9,159 bases of DNA from Bacteroidia bacterium (GCA_009930445.1 RZYD01000075.1:1-9159); one strand, 5' to 3'; positions 1 through 6,556 are shown, counted from the first letter of the stretch. Numbers and translations are program-made. Notes: generated from the sequence alone by a model not told the origin.

Positions 1-47
1 GTAAAAGTACAACTATTCATTAAACCGGCACATCCGGATTGATTTTT

Positions 48-55
48 TACCTTTG
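48..55 (+). promoter_or_regulatory. Candidate Bacteroidota -7 promoter element for the YigZ-family gene
   Basis: TACCTTTG matches the Bacteroidota -7 consensus TAnnTTTG exactly and lies 18 bases before the ATG at 74, which would give a very short leader. No TTG-type -33 element is visible 19-21 bases upstream, so this rests on the -7 box and its position only. Confidence 0.3.
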
Positions 56-73
56 CAAAAGAAAGGGTTTAAA

Positions 74-688
74 ATGACGGGAAACGACACCTATATCACC
101 ATTACAAAAGAGAGCGAAGGATACTTCAGGGATCGGGGGAGCAAATTTTATGCTTTTGCCTATCCGGTAGAAAACGAAGAGCAGATCAAAGACCGGCTGG
201 AATACCTTCGAAAAAAATATTTTGATGCACGACATCATTGCTATGCCTGGGTGTTAGGCCCGGAAAAAACAACGTACCGGATCAACGACGACGGGGAGCC
301 GGGCAATTCAGCAGGAAGACCCATTTATGGCCGGATCCTTTCACATGACCTGACGAACATCCTCATTGTGGTGATCCGGTATTTTGGCGGGGTAAAGCTA
401 GGGATTCCGGGGCTGATCCATGCCTATAAAACAGCAGCTGAAGAAGCCATTACCCAAAACACCCCAATAACCAAAACCATCAATACGGTTTTTGAACTCA
501 CGTATGCCTATCCGTTAATGAACGAGGTGATGCGCGTGGTGAAAGAAGATAACCTGAATGTCATACTTCAGGATTTTGGTATGGATTGCCGGCTTCAAAT
601 TTCCGTTCGACGTAGTGCAGCCGATAGCGTTGAATCTAAACTACTATCTATCAGAAACTTAACTATAACTAACTTATTTACAGCATAA
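74..688 (+). CDS. yigZ: YigZ/IMPACT family protein (UPF0029 N-terminal domain plus DUF1949 domain)
   Basis: A 204-residue cytosolic protein, the usual length for bacterial YigZ. The N-terminal IMPACT domain covers roughly residues 10-125. It shows the family hallmarks: DGEPGNSAGRP at 73-83 (the family usually has DGEPSGTAGRP) and RYFGGVKLG at 102-110 followed by PGLIHAY at 112-118. Residues from about 140 to the end fit the smaller ferredoxin-like DUF1949 domain. The biochemical role of bacterial YigZ is not settled; eukaryotic IMPACT acts in translation control through GCN1, so a translation- or RNA-related role is only an inference. I chose the ATG at 74 rather than an in-frame TTG at 53, because the TTG lies inside a -7 promoter box and a purine-rich GAAAGGG sits 6 bases before the ATG. 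It is alone upstream of dnaA, from which a long spacer separates it. The family assignment is secure; the gene symbol is by homology. Confidence 0.93.
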   Translation: MTGNDTYITITKESEGYFRDRGSKFYAFAYPVENEEQIKDRLEYLRKKYFDARHHCYAWVLGPEKTTYRINDDGEPGNSAGRPIYGRILSHDLTNILIVVIRYFGGVKLGIPGLIHAYKTAAEEAITQNTPITKTINTVFELTYAYPLMNEVMRVVKEDNLNVILQDFGMDCRLQISVRRSAADSVESKLLSIRNLTITNLFTA

Positions 689-696
689 TACATAAT

Positions 697-725
697 TACT
701 TTTGTACTTTTTTTCGTTACATTTG
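697..725 (+). promoter_or_regulatory. Two tandem candidate -7 elements upstream of dnaA
   Basis: TACTTTTG at 697-704 and TACATTTG at 718-725 each match the Bacteroidota -7 consensus TAnnTTTG exactly. They begin 9 and 30 bases after the preceding stop codon. Neither has a good TTG-type -33 element at 19-21 bases, and matches occur by chance in AT-rich DNA, so this is a weak call. They are the only exact matches I found in the dnaA leader. Confidence 0.3.
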
Positions 726-730
726 TTAAT

Positions 731-779
731 AAATATTTTTTTGAACAGCCTTTTTTAAAAAAATGCCAAAAATATTTTT
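731..779. repeat. Duplicated AAATATTTTT motif (direct and inverted) in the dnaA leader
   Basis: AAATATTTTT occurs at 731-740 and again at 770-779, 39 bases start to start. Because the core AAATATTT is palindromic, the copies also pair as an inverted repeat (731-740 with 768-777), and a self-complementary T6A6 tract lies between them at 752-763. It could be an easily melted AT-rich element or regulator site, but low sequence complexity makes chance a real possibility. Confidence 0.35.
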
Positions 780-1033
780 CGATTCCATTCCTGACAAAAT
801 TGCAGATATTTTAGAAATCTGTTGAAGTATAAGGGATTCGAACTATGACAAAAAGGTTCCTGCCACTTTGCTCAAAAATTAGTGTTTATAAATCACTTAT
901 TCAAGTCGTGAAGCTCTTTTTTTTTCACTTTTTTATAACTTACTTTGTTCAGCTTTTCAAAGTCAGAAAATGTGTTTTTGAAGGAATACATAACGTAAAA
1001 CTTTACAAAATACAATCTGTACTGAAATCAACT

Positions 1034-1039
1034 AAGGAG
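1034..1039 (+). promoter_or_regulatory. Shine-Dalgarno-like AAGGAG far upstream of the dnaA ATG
   Basis: AAGGAG is a good Shine-Dalgarno match but ends 28 bases before the dnaA ATG, too far to serve it directly. No in-frame ATG, GTG or TTG lies at normal spacing; only an ATA at 1047 is in frame there. Bacteroidota seldom depend on this motif, so it may be coincidental. Confidence 0.2.
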
Positions 1040-1067
1040 CAAATATATACATACGAGAAACATCAGT

Positions 1068-2513
1068 ATGATGAACAGAAACCATAATGTTGTATGGGAT
1101 AACTGCTTGTCGGTAATCAAGGACAACATTAATTACGAGAGTTTTAAAACCTGGTTTGCGCCGATTAAACCGGTAAAGCTTGCGCAAAATGTGCTCACGA
1201 TACAGGTTCCGAGTCAGTTTTTTTACGAATGGCTTGAGGAGCATTTCATAAACCTGCTCCGCAAAGTGATACGTGCCGAACTGGGCCCGAACGGAAGGTT
1301 AGAGTACGACATTGTAATCGACAGCTCCTATATGCAGGACACAAATCCACTTACCATAAAAATGCCCACCACGAACAAAAGAGATACGCAGAACCCCTCC
1401 GTATCGATGCCCATTGACATAAACCGCGGCGGGGCAGCAAGAGAAATCCCCAATCCGTTTATTATCCCCGGGCTAAAGAAGATCAAGGTACAATCGCAAC
1501 TGAACGAAAGCTACTCCTTTGAAAACTTTATCGAAGGCGACTGCAACCGTCTGGCGCGTTCGGCCGGGTATGCCGTAGCCGGAAATCCCGGAAAAACAGC
1601 CTTCAATCCCTTGCTGGTTTATAGTGCTGTAGGACTGGGGAAAACCCACCTTGTGCATGCCATCGGGCTTCAGACGAAAAATAATTATCCGGATAAAACC
1701 GTACTTTATATTACATCCGAACAATTTATTCAACAATTTCTTGATTCAGTAAAAAATAACAACCAAAACGACTTTATCCACTTTTACCAAATGATGGATG
1801 TGCTTATTGTGGATGATGTGCAGTTCCTTGCCGGAAAAGAAAAAACACAGGATGTATTCTTCCATATCTTCAACCATCTTCATCAACGAAGCAAACAAAT
1901 AATTCTTACCTCCGATAAACCTCCTGTCGAGATGAAAGGTCTCGAAGCCCGGCTGCTATCTCGCTTTAAATGGGGGCTGGCCGCTGATCTCCAGATCCCT
2001 GACCTGGAGACCCGCATTGCCATTCTGAATAAAAAACTTTATAACGACGGCATTGAAATATCAAAAGAAGTTATCGACTATATTGCCTACAGCATCCCCA
2101 CCAATGTCCGTGAACTGGAAGGCGCGTTAATTTCTATCCTGGCCCAGTCGTCGCTCAACAAAAAAGTGATTAACCTGGATCTCGCCAGACAGATGATCGA
2201 CAAATACGTTAAAAATACAACCCGCGAAATATCCATCGACTACATCCAAAAAGTAGTCTGCGATTATTTTAACCTGCCACTGGAATTAATTAACTCCAAA
2301 ACCAGAAAACGGGAAATCGTTCAGGCCCGCCAACTGGCAATGTTCTTCTCAAAAAAACACACCAAATCGAGCCTGGCCACCATCGGGCTCTACTGCGGCA
2401 ATAAAGATCATGCCACCGTGCTGCATGCCTGCCGAACGGTGAATAACCTCATCGAAACCGATAAACAGTTTAAAGTTTTTGTAGAAGAAATTGAAAAAAA
2501 GATAAAATTGTAA
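1068..2513 (+). CDS. dnaA: Chromosomal replication initiator protein DnaA
   Basis: A 481-residue DnaA, full length for the family; it binds DnaA boxes at oriC as an ATP-bound filament and opens the origin. Domain I (about 1-85) has the FFYEWLEEH stretch typical of Bacteroidota. A variable linker follows, to about residue 145. The AAA+ domain III carries Walker A at 186-193, Walker B LIVDDVQF at 246-253, sensor 1 around ILTSDKPP, the box VII arginine finger at R299 in SRFKWGL, and sensor 2 NVRELEGAL at 346-354. Domain IV ends with the box-recognition motif KDHATVLHAC (446-455), where Lys replaces the usual Arg and Ala the first Thr of the E. coli version. Walker A reads SAVGLGKT, so the usual leading GG is replaced by SA although GKT is kept. 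Two adjacent ATGs, at 1068 and 1071, are possible starts. The gene sits alone after a long leader; dnaN is not adjacent. Identity is certain. Confidence 0.98.
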   Translation: MMNRNHNVVWDNCLSVIKDNINYESFKTWFAPIKPVKLAQNVLTIQVPSQFFYEWLEEHFINLLRKVIRAELGPNGRLEYDIVIDSSYMQDTNPLTIKMPTTNKRDTQNPSVSMPIDINRGGAAREIPNPFIIPGLKKIKVQSQLNESYSFENFIEGDCNRLARSAGYAVAGNPGKTAFNPLLVYSAVGLGKTHLVHAIGLQTKNNYPDKTVLYITSEQFIQQFLDSVKNNNQNDFIHFYQMMDVLIVDDVQFLAGKEKTQDVFFHIFNHLHQRSKQIILTSDKPPVEMKGLEARLLSRFKWGLAADLQIPDLETRIAILNKKLYNDGIEISKEVIDYIAYSIPTNVRELEGALISILAQSSLNKKVINLDLARQMIDKYVKNTTREISIDYIQKVVCDYFNLPLELINSKTRKREIVQARQLAMFFSKKHTKSSLATIGLYCGNKDHATVLHACRTVNNLIETDKQFKVFVEEIEKKIKL

Positions 2514-2530
2514 GGATCCCCTTCCACCGG

Positions 2531-2561
2531 TTGCATTTTTACATCAATTTTGCTAATTTTA
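2531..2561 (+). promoter_or_regulatory. Candidate promoter for the phosphatase-racemase-methylase operon
   Basis: A -33-type TTG at 2531-2533 is followed after exactly 20 bases by TAATTTTA at 2554-2561, one mismatch from the Bacteroidota -7 consensus TAnnTTTG. The predicted transcript start would lie about 40 bases before the ATG at 2609. The spacing is as expected, but the -7 box is imperfect. No clear terminator follows dnaA in this 95-base gap, so read-through from dnaA is also possible. Confidence 0.35.
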
Positions 2562-2608
2562 GGCTTCCCTTAGGTTACTTATCAAACTATGAATCAAAAA
2601 ATATACTT

Positions 2609-3070
2609 ATGAATGTACTTTTTGTATGTGTTGGAGGGATTTGCAGATCTCCTTTAGCCAAAGGCATATTACAACAACAATTCGACAGCAACAAAATCAT
2701 TGGGAAGGTGGAAGCCGCAGGGCTGGAGCCCCACCACATCGGGCATCCGGTTGACAAACGCACACTCAGGGTGGCAAAAGAACACGGCATCGATCTTTCG
2801 GGTTATACTATGCGCTTGTTCAGCCCGGATGATTTTAACCGATTCGACCGCATCTATGTTATGGATCAACACGACTACCGTGAAGTCGAATATGTGGCAA
2901 AAAAAGAAAATGACATGAAAAAGGTTGATTATGTAATGAATGTAATTGACGACGAGAAAAGAAGCAAAATCGTACCCGACCCATTATATAAAGGCTACGC
3001 CTCCTTTGAGAAGATTTATGAAAAACTGGAACGGGCCTGTAAAATAATCGCCGACGAAGCATCACATTAA
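2609..3070 (+). CDS. Low-molecular-weight protein tyrosine phosphatase
   Basis: A 153-residue cytosolic LMW-PTP, normal length for the family, which removes phosphate from protein tyrosines through a cysteinyl-phosphate intermediate. The catalytic loop CVGGICRS starts at C7 and ends with R13-S14, keeping the CX5R signature, and the general-acid loop is DPLY at 124-127. EAAGLEPHHIGHPVD (35-49) and a GIDLS segment before R69 are further family landmarks. The oddity is G10: the family signature has Asn here (CxGNxCRS), and that Asn helps shape the P-loop. The ATG at 2609 is preferred over an in-frame TTG at 2531, because it puts the hydrophobic first strand and nucleophile at the normal distance from the N terminus. 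It is the first gene of a tight cluster, with the next ATG one base after its stop. No tyrosine kinase or capsule genes are near, so the substrate is unknown. Arsenate reductase is a relative, but the DPxY loop favours a phosphatase. Confidence 0.93.
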   Translation: MNVLFVCVGGICRSPLAKGILQQQFDSNKIIGKVEAAGLEPHHIGHPVDKRTLRVAKEHGIDLSGYTMRLFSPDDFNRFDRIYVMDQHDYREVEYVAKKENDMKKVDYVMNVIDDEKRSKIVPDPLYKGYASFEKIYEKLERACKIIADEASH

Positions 3071-3071
3071 G

Positions 3072-4025
3072 ATGACAAAAAGCTATCCTACCAGGGCAGA
3101 CCTTCTGGCTGCCCGCAACCGGATTCAGCCCCATATTCATAAAACACCAGTACTAACCTCCGAAACGCTGAATCGAATCACCGGTTTGAATCTTTTTTTT
3201 AAATGTGAGAATTTTCAAAAAACCGGGGCTTTCAAATTTCGTGGGGCCACCAACGCCATACTTTCCTTGTCACCCAAAGAAGCTCAGGCAGGAGTTGCGA
3301 CCCATTCTTCCGGGAATCATGCACAGGCACTGGCGCTGGCAGCCGCGCAACGCGGAATACCTGCATACATCGTAATGCCAGAAAATGCACCCCAGGTTAA
3401 AGTTGCCGCCGTGAAAGCGTACGGCGGTCAAATTACTTTCTGCCCAGCTACACTCCGTGCCCGTGAACAAACATTGCGCGCGGTTATCGCCAAAACAAAA
3501 GCAACAGAAATTCATCCCTACAATAACCACACAATAATATGCGGCCAATCAACGGCAGCGCAGGAATTACTGGAAACCATCCCCGGACTCGACTGGATTA
3601 TAGCCCCTGTGGGTGGTGGCGGGCTCCTGAGCGGCACGGCGCTGGCATGCCACTATTTTGCCCCCGATACCCGGGTAATGGGTGCCGAACCCCTGGGGGC
3701 TGACGACACCTGGCAATCGTTTGTCAATAAAACACTTATCCCCTCAGTAAATCCCAAAACCATTGCCGACGGGCTCCTTACGTCACTAGGTTCACTTACC
3801 TACCCCATTATCCTTGATCATGTTCACACGATTATCCGCGCCGATGAGCTACAGATTATCAATGCCATGCGCGACCTATGGGAACGCATGAAAATTATCA
3901 TTGAACCTTCAGCTGCTGTGCCCCTTGCAGCATTACTTGCACAGCCCCTTTCCGGCAGTGGAAAAAAGGTCGGGCTGATTCTGAGCGGAGGAAATGTTGA
4001 CCTGAATAAACTTCCCTGGCAATGA
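3072..4025 (+). CDS. PLP-dependent serine racemase / threonine (serine) dehydratase family enzyme
   Basis: A 317-residue fold-type II PLP enzyme. The PLP Schiff-base lysine is K55 in TGAFKFRGA (51-59), the substrate/cofactor loop is SSGNHAQ (79-85), the phosphate-binding glycine tract is GGGG at 181-184, and the C-terminal SGGNVD (305-310) contacts the pyridine ring. There is no C-terminal ACT domain, so it is not an isoleucine-regulated IlvA. S80 aligns with the re-face catalytic serine of eukaryotic serine racemase (an alanine in typical TdcB), and E206, A210 and D212 match that enzyme's divalent-metal ligands. This favours serine racemase with an accompanying serine dehydratase activity (D-serine and/or pyruvate plus ammonia). 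Plain L-threonine/L-serine dehydratase and hydroxyaspartate ammonia-lyase remain possible, since the family switches activity easily. It starts one base after the phosphatase stop, and its own stop overlaps the next ATG by four bases, so its translation is probably coupled. Confidence 0.88.
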   Translation: MTKSYPTRADLLAARNRIQPHIHKTPVLTSETLNRITGLNLFFKCENFQKTGAFKFRGATNAILSLSPKEAQAGVATHSSGNHAQALALAAAQRGIPAYIVMPENAPQVKVAAVKAYGGQITFCPATLRAREQTLRAVIAKTKATEIHPYNNHTIICGQSTAAQELLETIPGLDWIIAPVGGGGLLSGTALACHYFAPDTRVMGAEPLGADDTWQSFVNKTLIPSVNPKTIADGLLTSLGSLTYPIILDHVHTIIRADELQIINAMRDLWERMKIIIEPSAAVPLAALLAQPLSGSGKKVGLILSGGNVDLNKLPWQ

Positions 4026-4744
4026 ACCACAAAAAAAATACCGGCACTTTATATCTTATTCCCGCATTACTGGGAGGAGAAAACACACACGATGTCCTTC
4101 CCGAACTCAACCACACCGTAATCAACAGGCTACGACATTTTATTGTGGAAGATTTACGCAGCGCCCGCCGTTTCCTGCGAAAAACAGGATTTACGCATGA
4201 CTTTTCAAACGTTACTTTTGGTGAAATTAACAAACATACCGATCCTTCAGAATATGTACAACGAATACAGCCACTGGAAGAAGGATTTGATATGGGATTA
4301 ATTTCTGAGGCCGGTGTTCCTTGTCTGGCCGACCCGGGAGCGGAAATTGTCAAAATCGCGCAACAACGAAACCTGCAAGTTGTTCCCTTAACCGGTCCTT
4401 CCTCCATCATTCTGGCATTAATCGCTTCGGGATTCAATGGGCAAAATTTTTGCTTCCACGGCTACCTTCCGGTTAAACCGCCCGAACGGGAACAGAAAAT
4501 TACCGAACTTGAAAAAAATTGCTATGCGAGGCATCAAACGCAAATTTTTATCGAAACACCCTACCGCAACCTCGCAATGATCGATAGTCTGCTTAAAAAA
4601 TGCCGCGGAGAAACATTACTCTGCATCGCCTGTAACATCACCCTGCCGGAAGAATCTATCCGTACAATGCCCGTTGCGGAATGGAAAAAATCAGCGCTTC
4701 CCTACCATAAAAAGCCCACTGTTTTTTTGCTGTTCCATCCTTAA
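4022..4744 (+). CDS. RsmI-like SAM-dependent methyltransferase (tetrapyrrole methylase fold)
   Basis: A 240-residue member of the tetrapyrrole methylase (SAM) superfamily, closest in pattern to RsmI, which 2'-O-methylates C1402 of 16S rRNA. It keeps the N-terminal GTLYLIP strand (8-14), a VEDLRSARRF segment (42-51) matching RsmI's AEDTRHTRRL, SEAGVPCLADPG (95-106) matching SDAGTPxISDPG, and LTGPSS (123-128) at the SAM site. It differs from true RsmI in important ways: the PTPIGNLxD loop is replaced by PALLGGENTHD (14-24), the FYESPHR motif reads FIETPYR (176-182), and it is about 45 residues shorter, ending without the C-terminal helical domain. It is therefore better described as an RsmI paralogue of unproven substrate than as RsmI itself. 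It is the last gene of the three-gene cluster, with its ATG overlapping the previous stop (ATGA). Class certain, substrate unknown. Confidence 0.88.
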   Translation: MNHKKNTGTLYLIPALLGGENTHDVLPELNHTVINRLRHFIVEDLRSARRFLRKTGFTHDFSNVTFGEINKHTDPSEYVQRIQPLEEGFDMGLISEAGVPCLADPGAEIVKIAQQRNLQVVPLTGPSSIILALIASGFNGQNFCFHGYLPVKPPEREQKITELEKNCYARHQTQIFIETPYRNLAMIDSLLKKCRGETLLCIACNITLPEESIRTMPVAEWKKSALPYHKKPTVFLLFHP

Positions 4745-4795
4745 AATGAAACCTGAAAGCTTTTTCCTCGTCTTAACGCCATAACAGAAAAAACA

Positions 4796-5692
4796 GTGAA
4801 AGAGACCATTCTTGAAATCCAAAACCTGAACAAACGCTATGGAAAAATTCATGCCGTAAACGATCTTTCGGTGAAAATCAAGCAAGGACAGATCTATGGC
4901 ATTCTTGGCCCCAATGGAAGTGGAAAAACAACCACTCTGGGGATCATACTAGGGGTAATAAACGCAGATTCAGGGAGTTATAAATGGTTTGGCCAAACGC
5001 CCAATGCGGCAACACGACGAAAAATTGGAGCGATTCTGGAACATCCTAATTTCCTTCCTTATCTGTCGGCAAAGGAAAACCTAAAAATCATTTGCCAGAT
5101 CCGAAATGTTCCTTATCAGGATATCGACCGGGTGTTGCAAATAGTCAATCTTTCCAGCAGAAGTAGAAGCCTTTATAAAACTTACAGTTACGGGATGAAA
5201 CAACGCCTTGCTATCGCTGCGGCGCTGCTGGGCGACCCCGGAGTACTTATTCTGGATGAACCCACCAACGGCCTCGATCCGGCAGGAATTGCAGAAGTGA
5301 GAGCGCTCATCCGTAAAGTGGCTTCAACAGATAAAACTATAATTCTGGCCAGCCATTTACTGGATGAAGTACAAAAAATCTGCACCCATGTTCTGGTCAT
5401 CCATAATGGGAAAAAAATACAATCCTCAACCGTTGAGGAGATTGTAAATAACGGATATAAAGTGGAGATCGAAGCCGCTGATTTTATCAACCTACGGAAA
5501 TCAGCAGAGGAATCGCCATTCATAAAAAGCTTCAGTGGAGAGGGAAACAAACTCCTGTGTACCCTTGAGGAAGGCAAAACTGCGGAAGAGGTAAACCAGT
5601 ATTTTTTCTCCAAAGGAATCGTTTTAAAACAATTGAATCCTATTCATCAATCCCTCGAACAACACTTTTTAGCCTTATTAAACGATGATTAA
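4796..5692 (+). CDS. ABC transporter ATP-binding protein, BcrA/LanF type
   Basis: The 298-residue ATPase subunit of an ABC-2 exporter. Walker A is GPNGSGKT (38-45), the signature loop is YSYGMKQR (130-137, a form common in this subfamily instead of LSGGQ), Walker B is LILDEP (151-156), the D-loop is around NGLDP (158-162), and the switch histidine is H187. The Q-loop glutamine position holds glutamate, E82 in LEHPNF, the E-loop described for lantibiotic-immunity LanF and seen in bacitracin-type BcrA proteins. About 80 residues follow the nucleotide-binding core as a C-terminal regulatory-type tail. The start is GTG at 4796; no in-frame ATG lies between it and the upstream in-frame stop at 4754. 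The permease gene overlaps its end by eight bases, so the two surely form one transporter. Substrate is unproven: a peptide antibiotic, lantibiotic-like compound, lipid or ion (NatAB-like) are all possible. No two-component regulator or biosynthetic gene is next to it. Confidence 0.94.
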   Translation: MKETILEIQNLNKRYGKIHAVNDLSVKIKQGQIYGILGPNGSGKTTTLGIILGVINADSGSYKWFGQTPNAATRRKIGAILEHPNFLPYLSAKENLKIICQIRNVPYQDIDRVLQIVNLSSRSRSLYKTYSYGMKQRLAIAAALLGDPGVLILDEPTNGLDPAGIAEVRALIRKVASTDKTIILASHLLDEVQKICTHVLVIHNGKKIQSSTVEEIVNNGYKVEIEAADFINLRKSAEESPFIKSFSGEGNKLLCTLEEGKTAEEVNQYFFSKGIVLKQLNPIHQSLEQHFLALLNDD

Positions 5693-6491
5693 TTATTTTA
5701 CGATAGAATTTCTAAAAATACGGACCTATAAAACCGTTTGGATTCTCCTGGGTATTTTCATTCTGGGCTTTGCCCTTGGCGGAAGTGCACTGGAATCGAT
5801 GCTAAACAAAACCATTACGGATAACACTTCGGGAAGCCTGATACCCCTGCCAGGTTTTAGCCTTTACCTTTTCCCGTCAGTTTGGCAAAATCTATTCTTT
5901 ATAGCTGGATTTGTCAAACTTTTCCCGGGGTTTCTATTTGTAATGCTGGTCACCAATGAATTTACCCACGACACCATCCGGCAGAACGTAATCACAGGCA
6001 TGAGTAAAAACCAGATTCTCAATTCAAAGGTGGTGATGGCAATATCTATTGCACTGATAACCACACTGGCGGTTTTCCTGATTGCGCTGACCAACGGGCT
6101 AATTCATAAAACTCCAGAGATTCCTTTTCGTACCCTTTTTCAAAAACTGGAATTTGTTCCCGCCTATTTTCTTGAAATGATGACATACCTGATGGTTTGT
6201 CTCTTTTTTGCCCTGACGCTTCGTAAACCGATCGTGGCTATTCTCAGTATGCTGGTATACAGCATCATTGCAGAGCCGATTATCGCTTATAAACTTGGGG
6301 CATCAATGAACCAATTCTTACCGCTGAAAGCCGCCGCCAACCTGATTCGTATTCCAAGAACCACCCTGATGGAATTCTTTGGGTATGAATTTCAGGAATA
6401 TGTTGCCGGGAAAGACATTTTGATTTGCCTGGCCTACTGCATTCTCTTTTACTTTGTGCTTCGTCTGATCATGAAACGACGTGATCTTTAA
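5685..6491 (+). CDS. ABC-2 type transporter permease
   Basis: A 268-residue inner-membrane protein with about six predicted helices: residues 18-37, 69-90, 113-136, 159-178, 182-203 and 243-263. The NEFTHDTIRQNVITG segment (91-105), just after helix 2, corresponds to the ABC-2 family pattern in which an acidic/Thr-Arg motif (E...T.R) precedes a cytosolic coupling segment, here with the usual Lys (K115) downstream. A polar extracytoplasmic loop lies between helices 1 and 2 (about 40-66). The C terminus is basic (KRRDL), consistent with a cytosolic end. The ATG lies inside the last codons of the ATPase gene, giving an eight-base overlap and coupled translation. There is only one permease gene, so the transporter may use a homodimer of this subunit. 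The protein gives no clue to the substrate. Its stop faces the opposite-strand gene, with 65 bases between. Confidence 0.9.
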   Translation: MINYFTIEFLKIRTYKTVWILLGIFILGFALGGSALESMLNKTITDNTSGSLIPLPGFSLYLFPSVWQNLFFIAGFVKLFPGFLFVMLVTNEFTHDTIRQNVITGMSKNQILNSKVVMAISIALITTLAVFLIALTNGLIHKTPEIPFRTLFQKLEFVPAYFLEMMTYLMVCLFFALTLRKPIVAILSMLVYSIIAEPIIAYKLGASMNQFLPLKAAANLIRIPRTTLMEFFGYEFQEYVAGKDILICLAYCILFYFVLRLIMKRRDL

Positions 6492-6530
6492 AAAAAACAA
6501 GGCAAGCAAAACACAGGGGATATATGGAAA

Positions 6531-6556
6531 AAGCCAAAAGGCAGGCTGCCCCAAAA
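6531..6556 (-). terminator. Weak candidate terminator for the fabG-VWA transcript
   Basis: Read on the - strand just after the stop of the 691-residue gene, GGCA-GCC-TGCC can form a short GC hairpin (6540-6550), followed by TTTT, then GGC and TTTTT. The stem is only four pairs (six with two G-U pairs), so it is poor, but it is the best candidate in the convergent 65-base gap. I see none for the + strand. Confidence 0.2.

Larger units (their letters stand above)
689..1067 (+). other. Long AT-rich spacer / probable dnaA leader region
   Basis: About 380 bases without a convincing gene lie between the YigZ-family stop and the dnaA start. The region is strongly A/T-rich with long T and A runs (for example around 705-714, 734-742 and 917-925). 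It holds two exact TAnnTTTG boxes at its left end and a repeated AAATATTTTT. A Lys/Phe-rich reading frame at 845-1087 runs into dnaA in another frame and looks like chance. I found no consensus DnaA box (TTATCCACA or its complement) here, so there is no direct sign that this is oriC. If transcription starts at the left-end boxes, dnaA would have an untranslated leader of about 340-360 bases. Confidence 0.6.

Noticed and set aside
25..48. CCGG-CACAT-CCGG followed by a T run, as a terminator of an upstream gene
   Set aside because: The stem is only four base pairs and no upstream gene is visible in the window to support it.
1047..1067. Extended DnaA N terminus starting at the ATA at 1047, served by AAGGAG at 1034-1039
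   Set aside because: ATA starts are very rare and Bacteroidota do not depend on Shine-Dalgarno sequences; the ATG at 1068 or 1071 gives a normal DnaA N terminus.
845..1087. 80-residue reading frame upstream of and overlapping dnaA on the + strand
   Set aside because: It is Lys/Phe-rich as expected from AT-rich DNA, matches no family I recognise, has no ribosome-binding or -7 signal in position, and runs out of frame into the dnaA start.
1774..1782. TTATCCACT, one mismatch from the DnaA box consensus, inside dnaA
   Set aside because: It is a single isolated near-match inside a coding sequence with no cluster around it; it encodes ordinary DnaA residues and is expected by chance.
3898..4437. 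179-residue reading frame on the - strand across the racemase/methylase junction
   Set aside because: It is antisense to two well-recognised genes, with Ser/Arg/Pro-rich composition typical of a shadow frame and no recognisable motif.
5188..5613. 141-residue - strand frame opposite the ABC ATPase gene
   Set aside because: It is the complement of well-conserved ABC motifs and has a low-complexity Ser-rich translation without family features.
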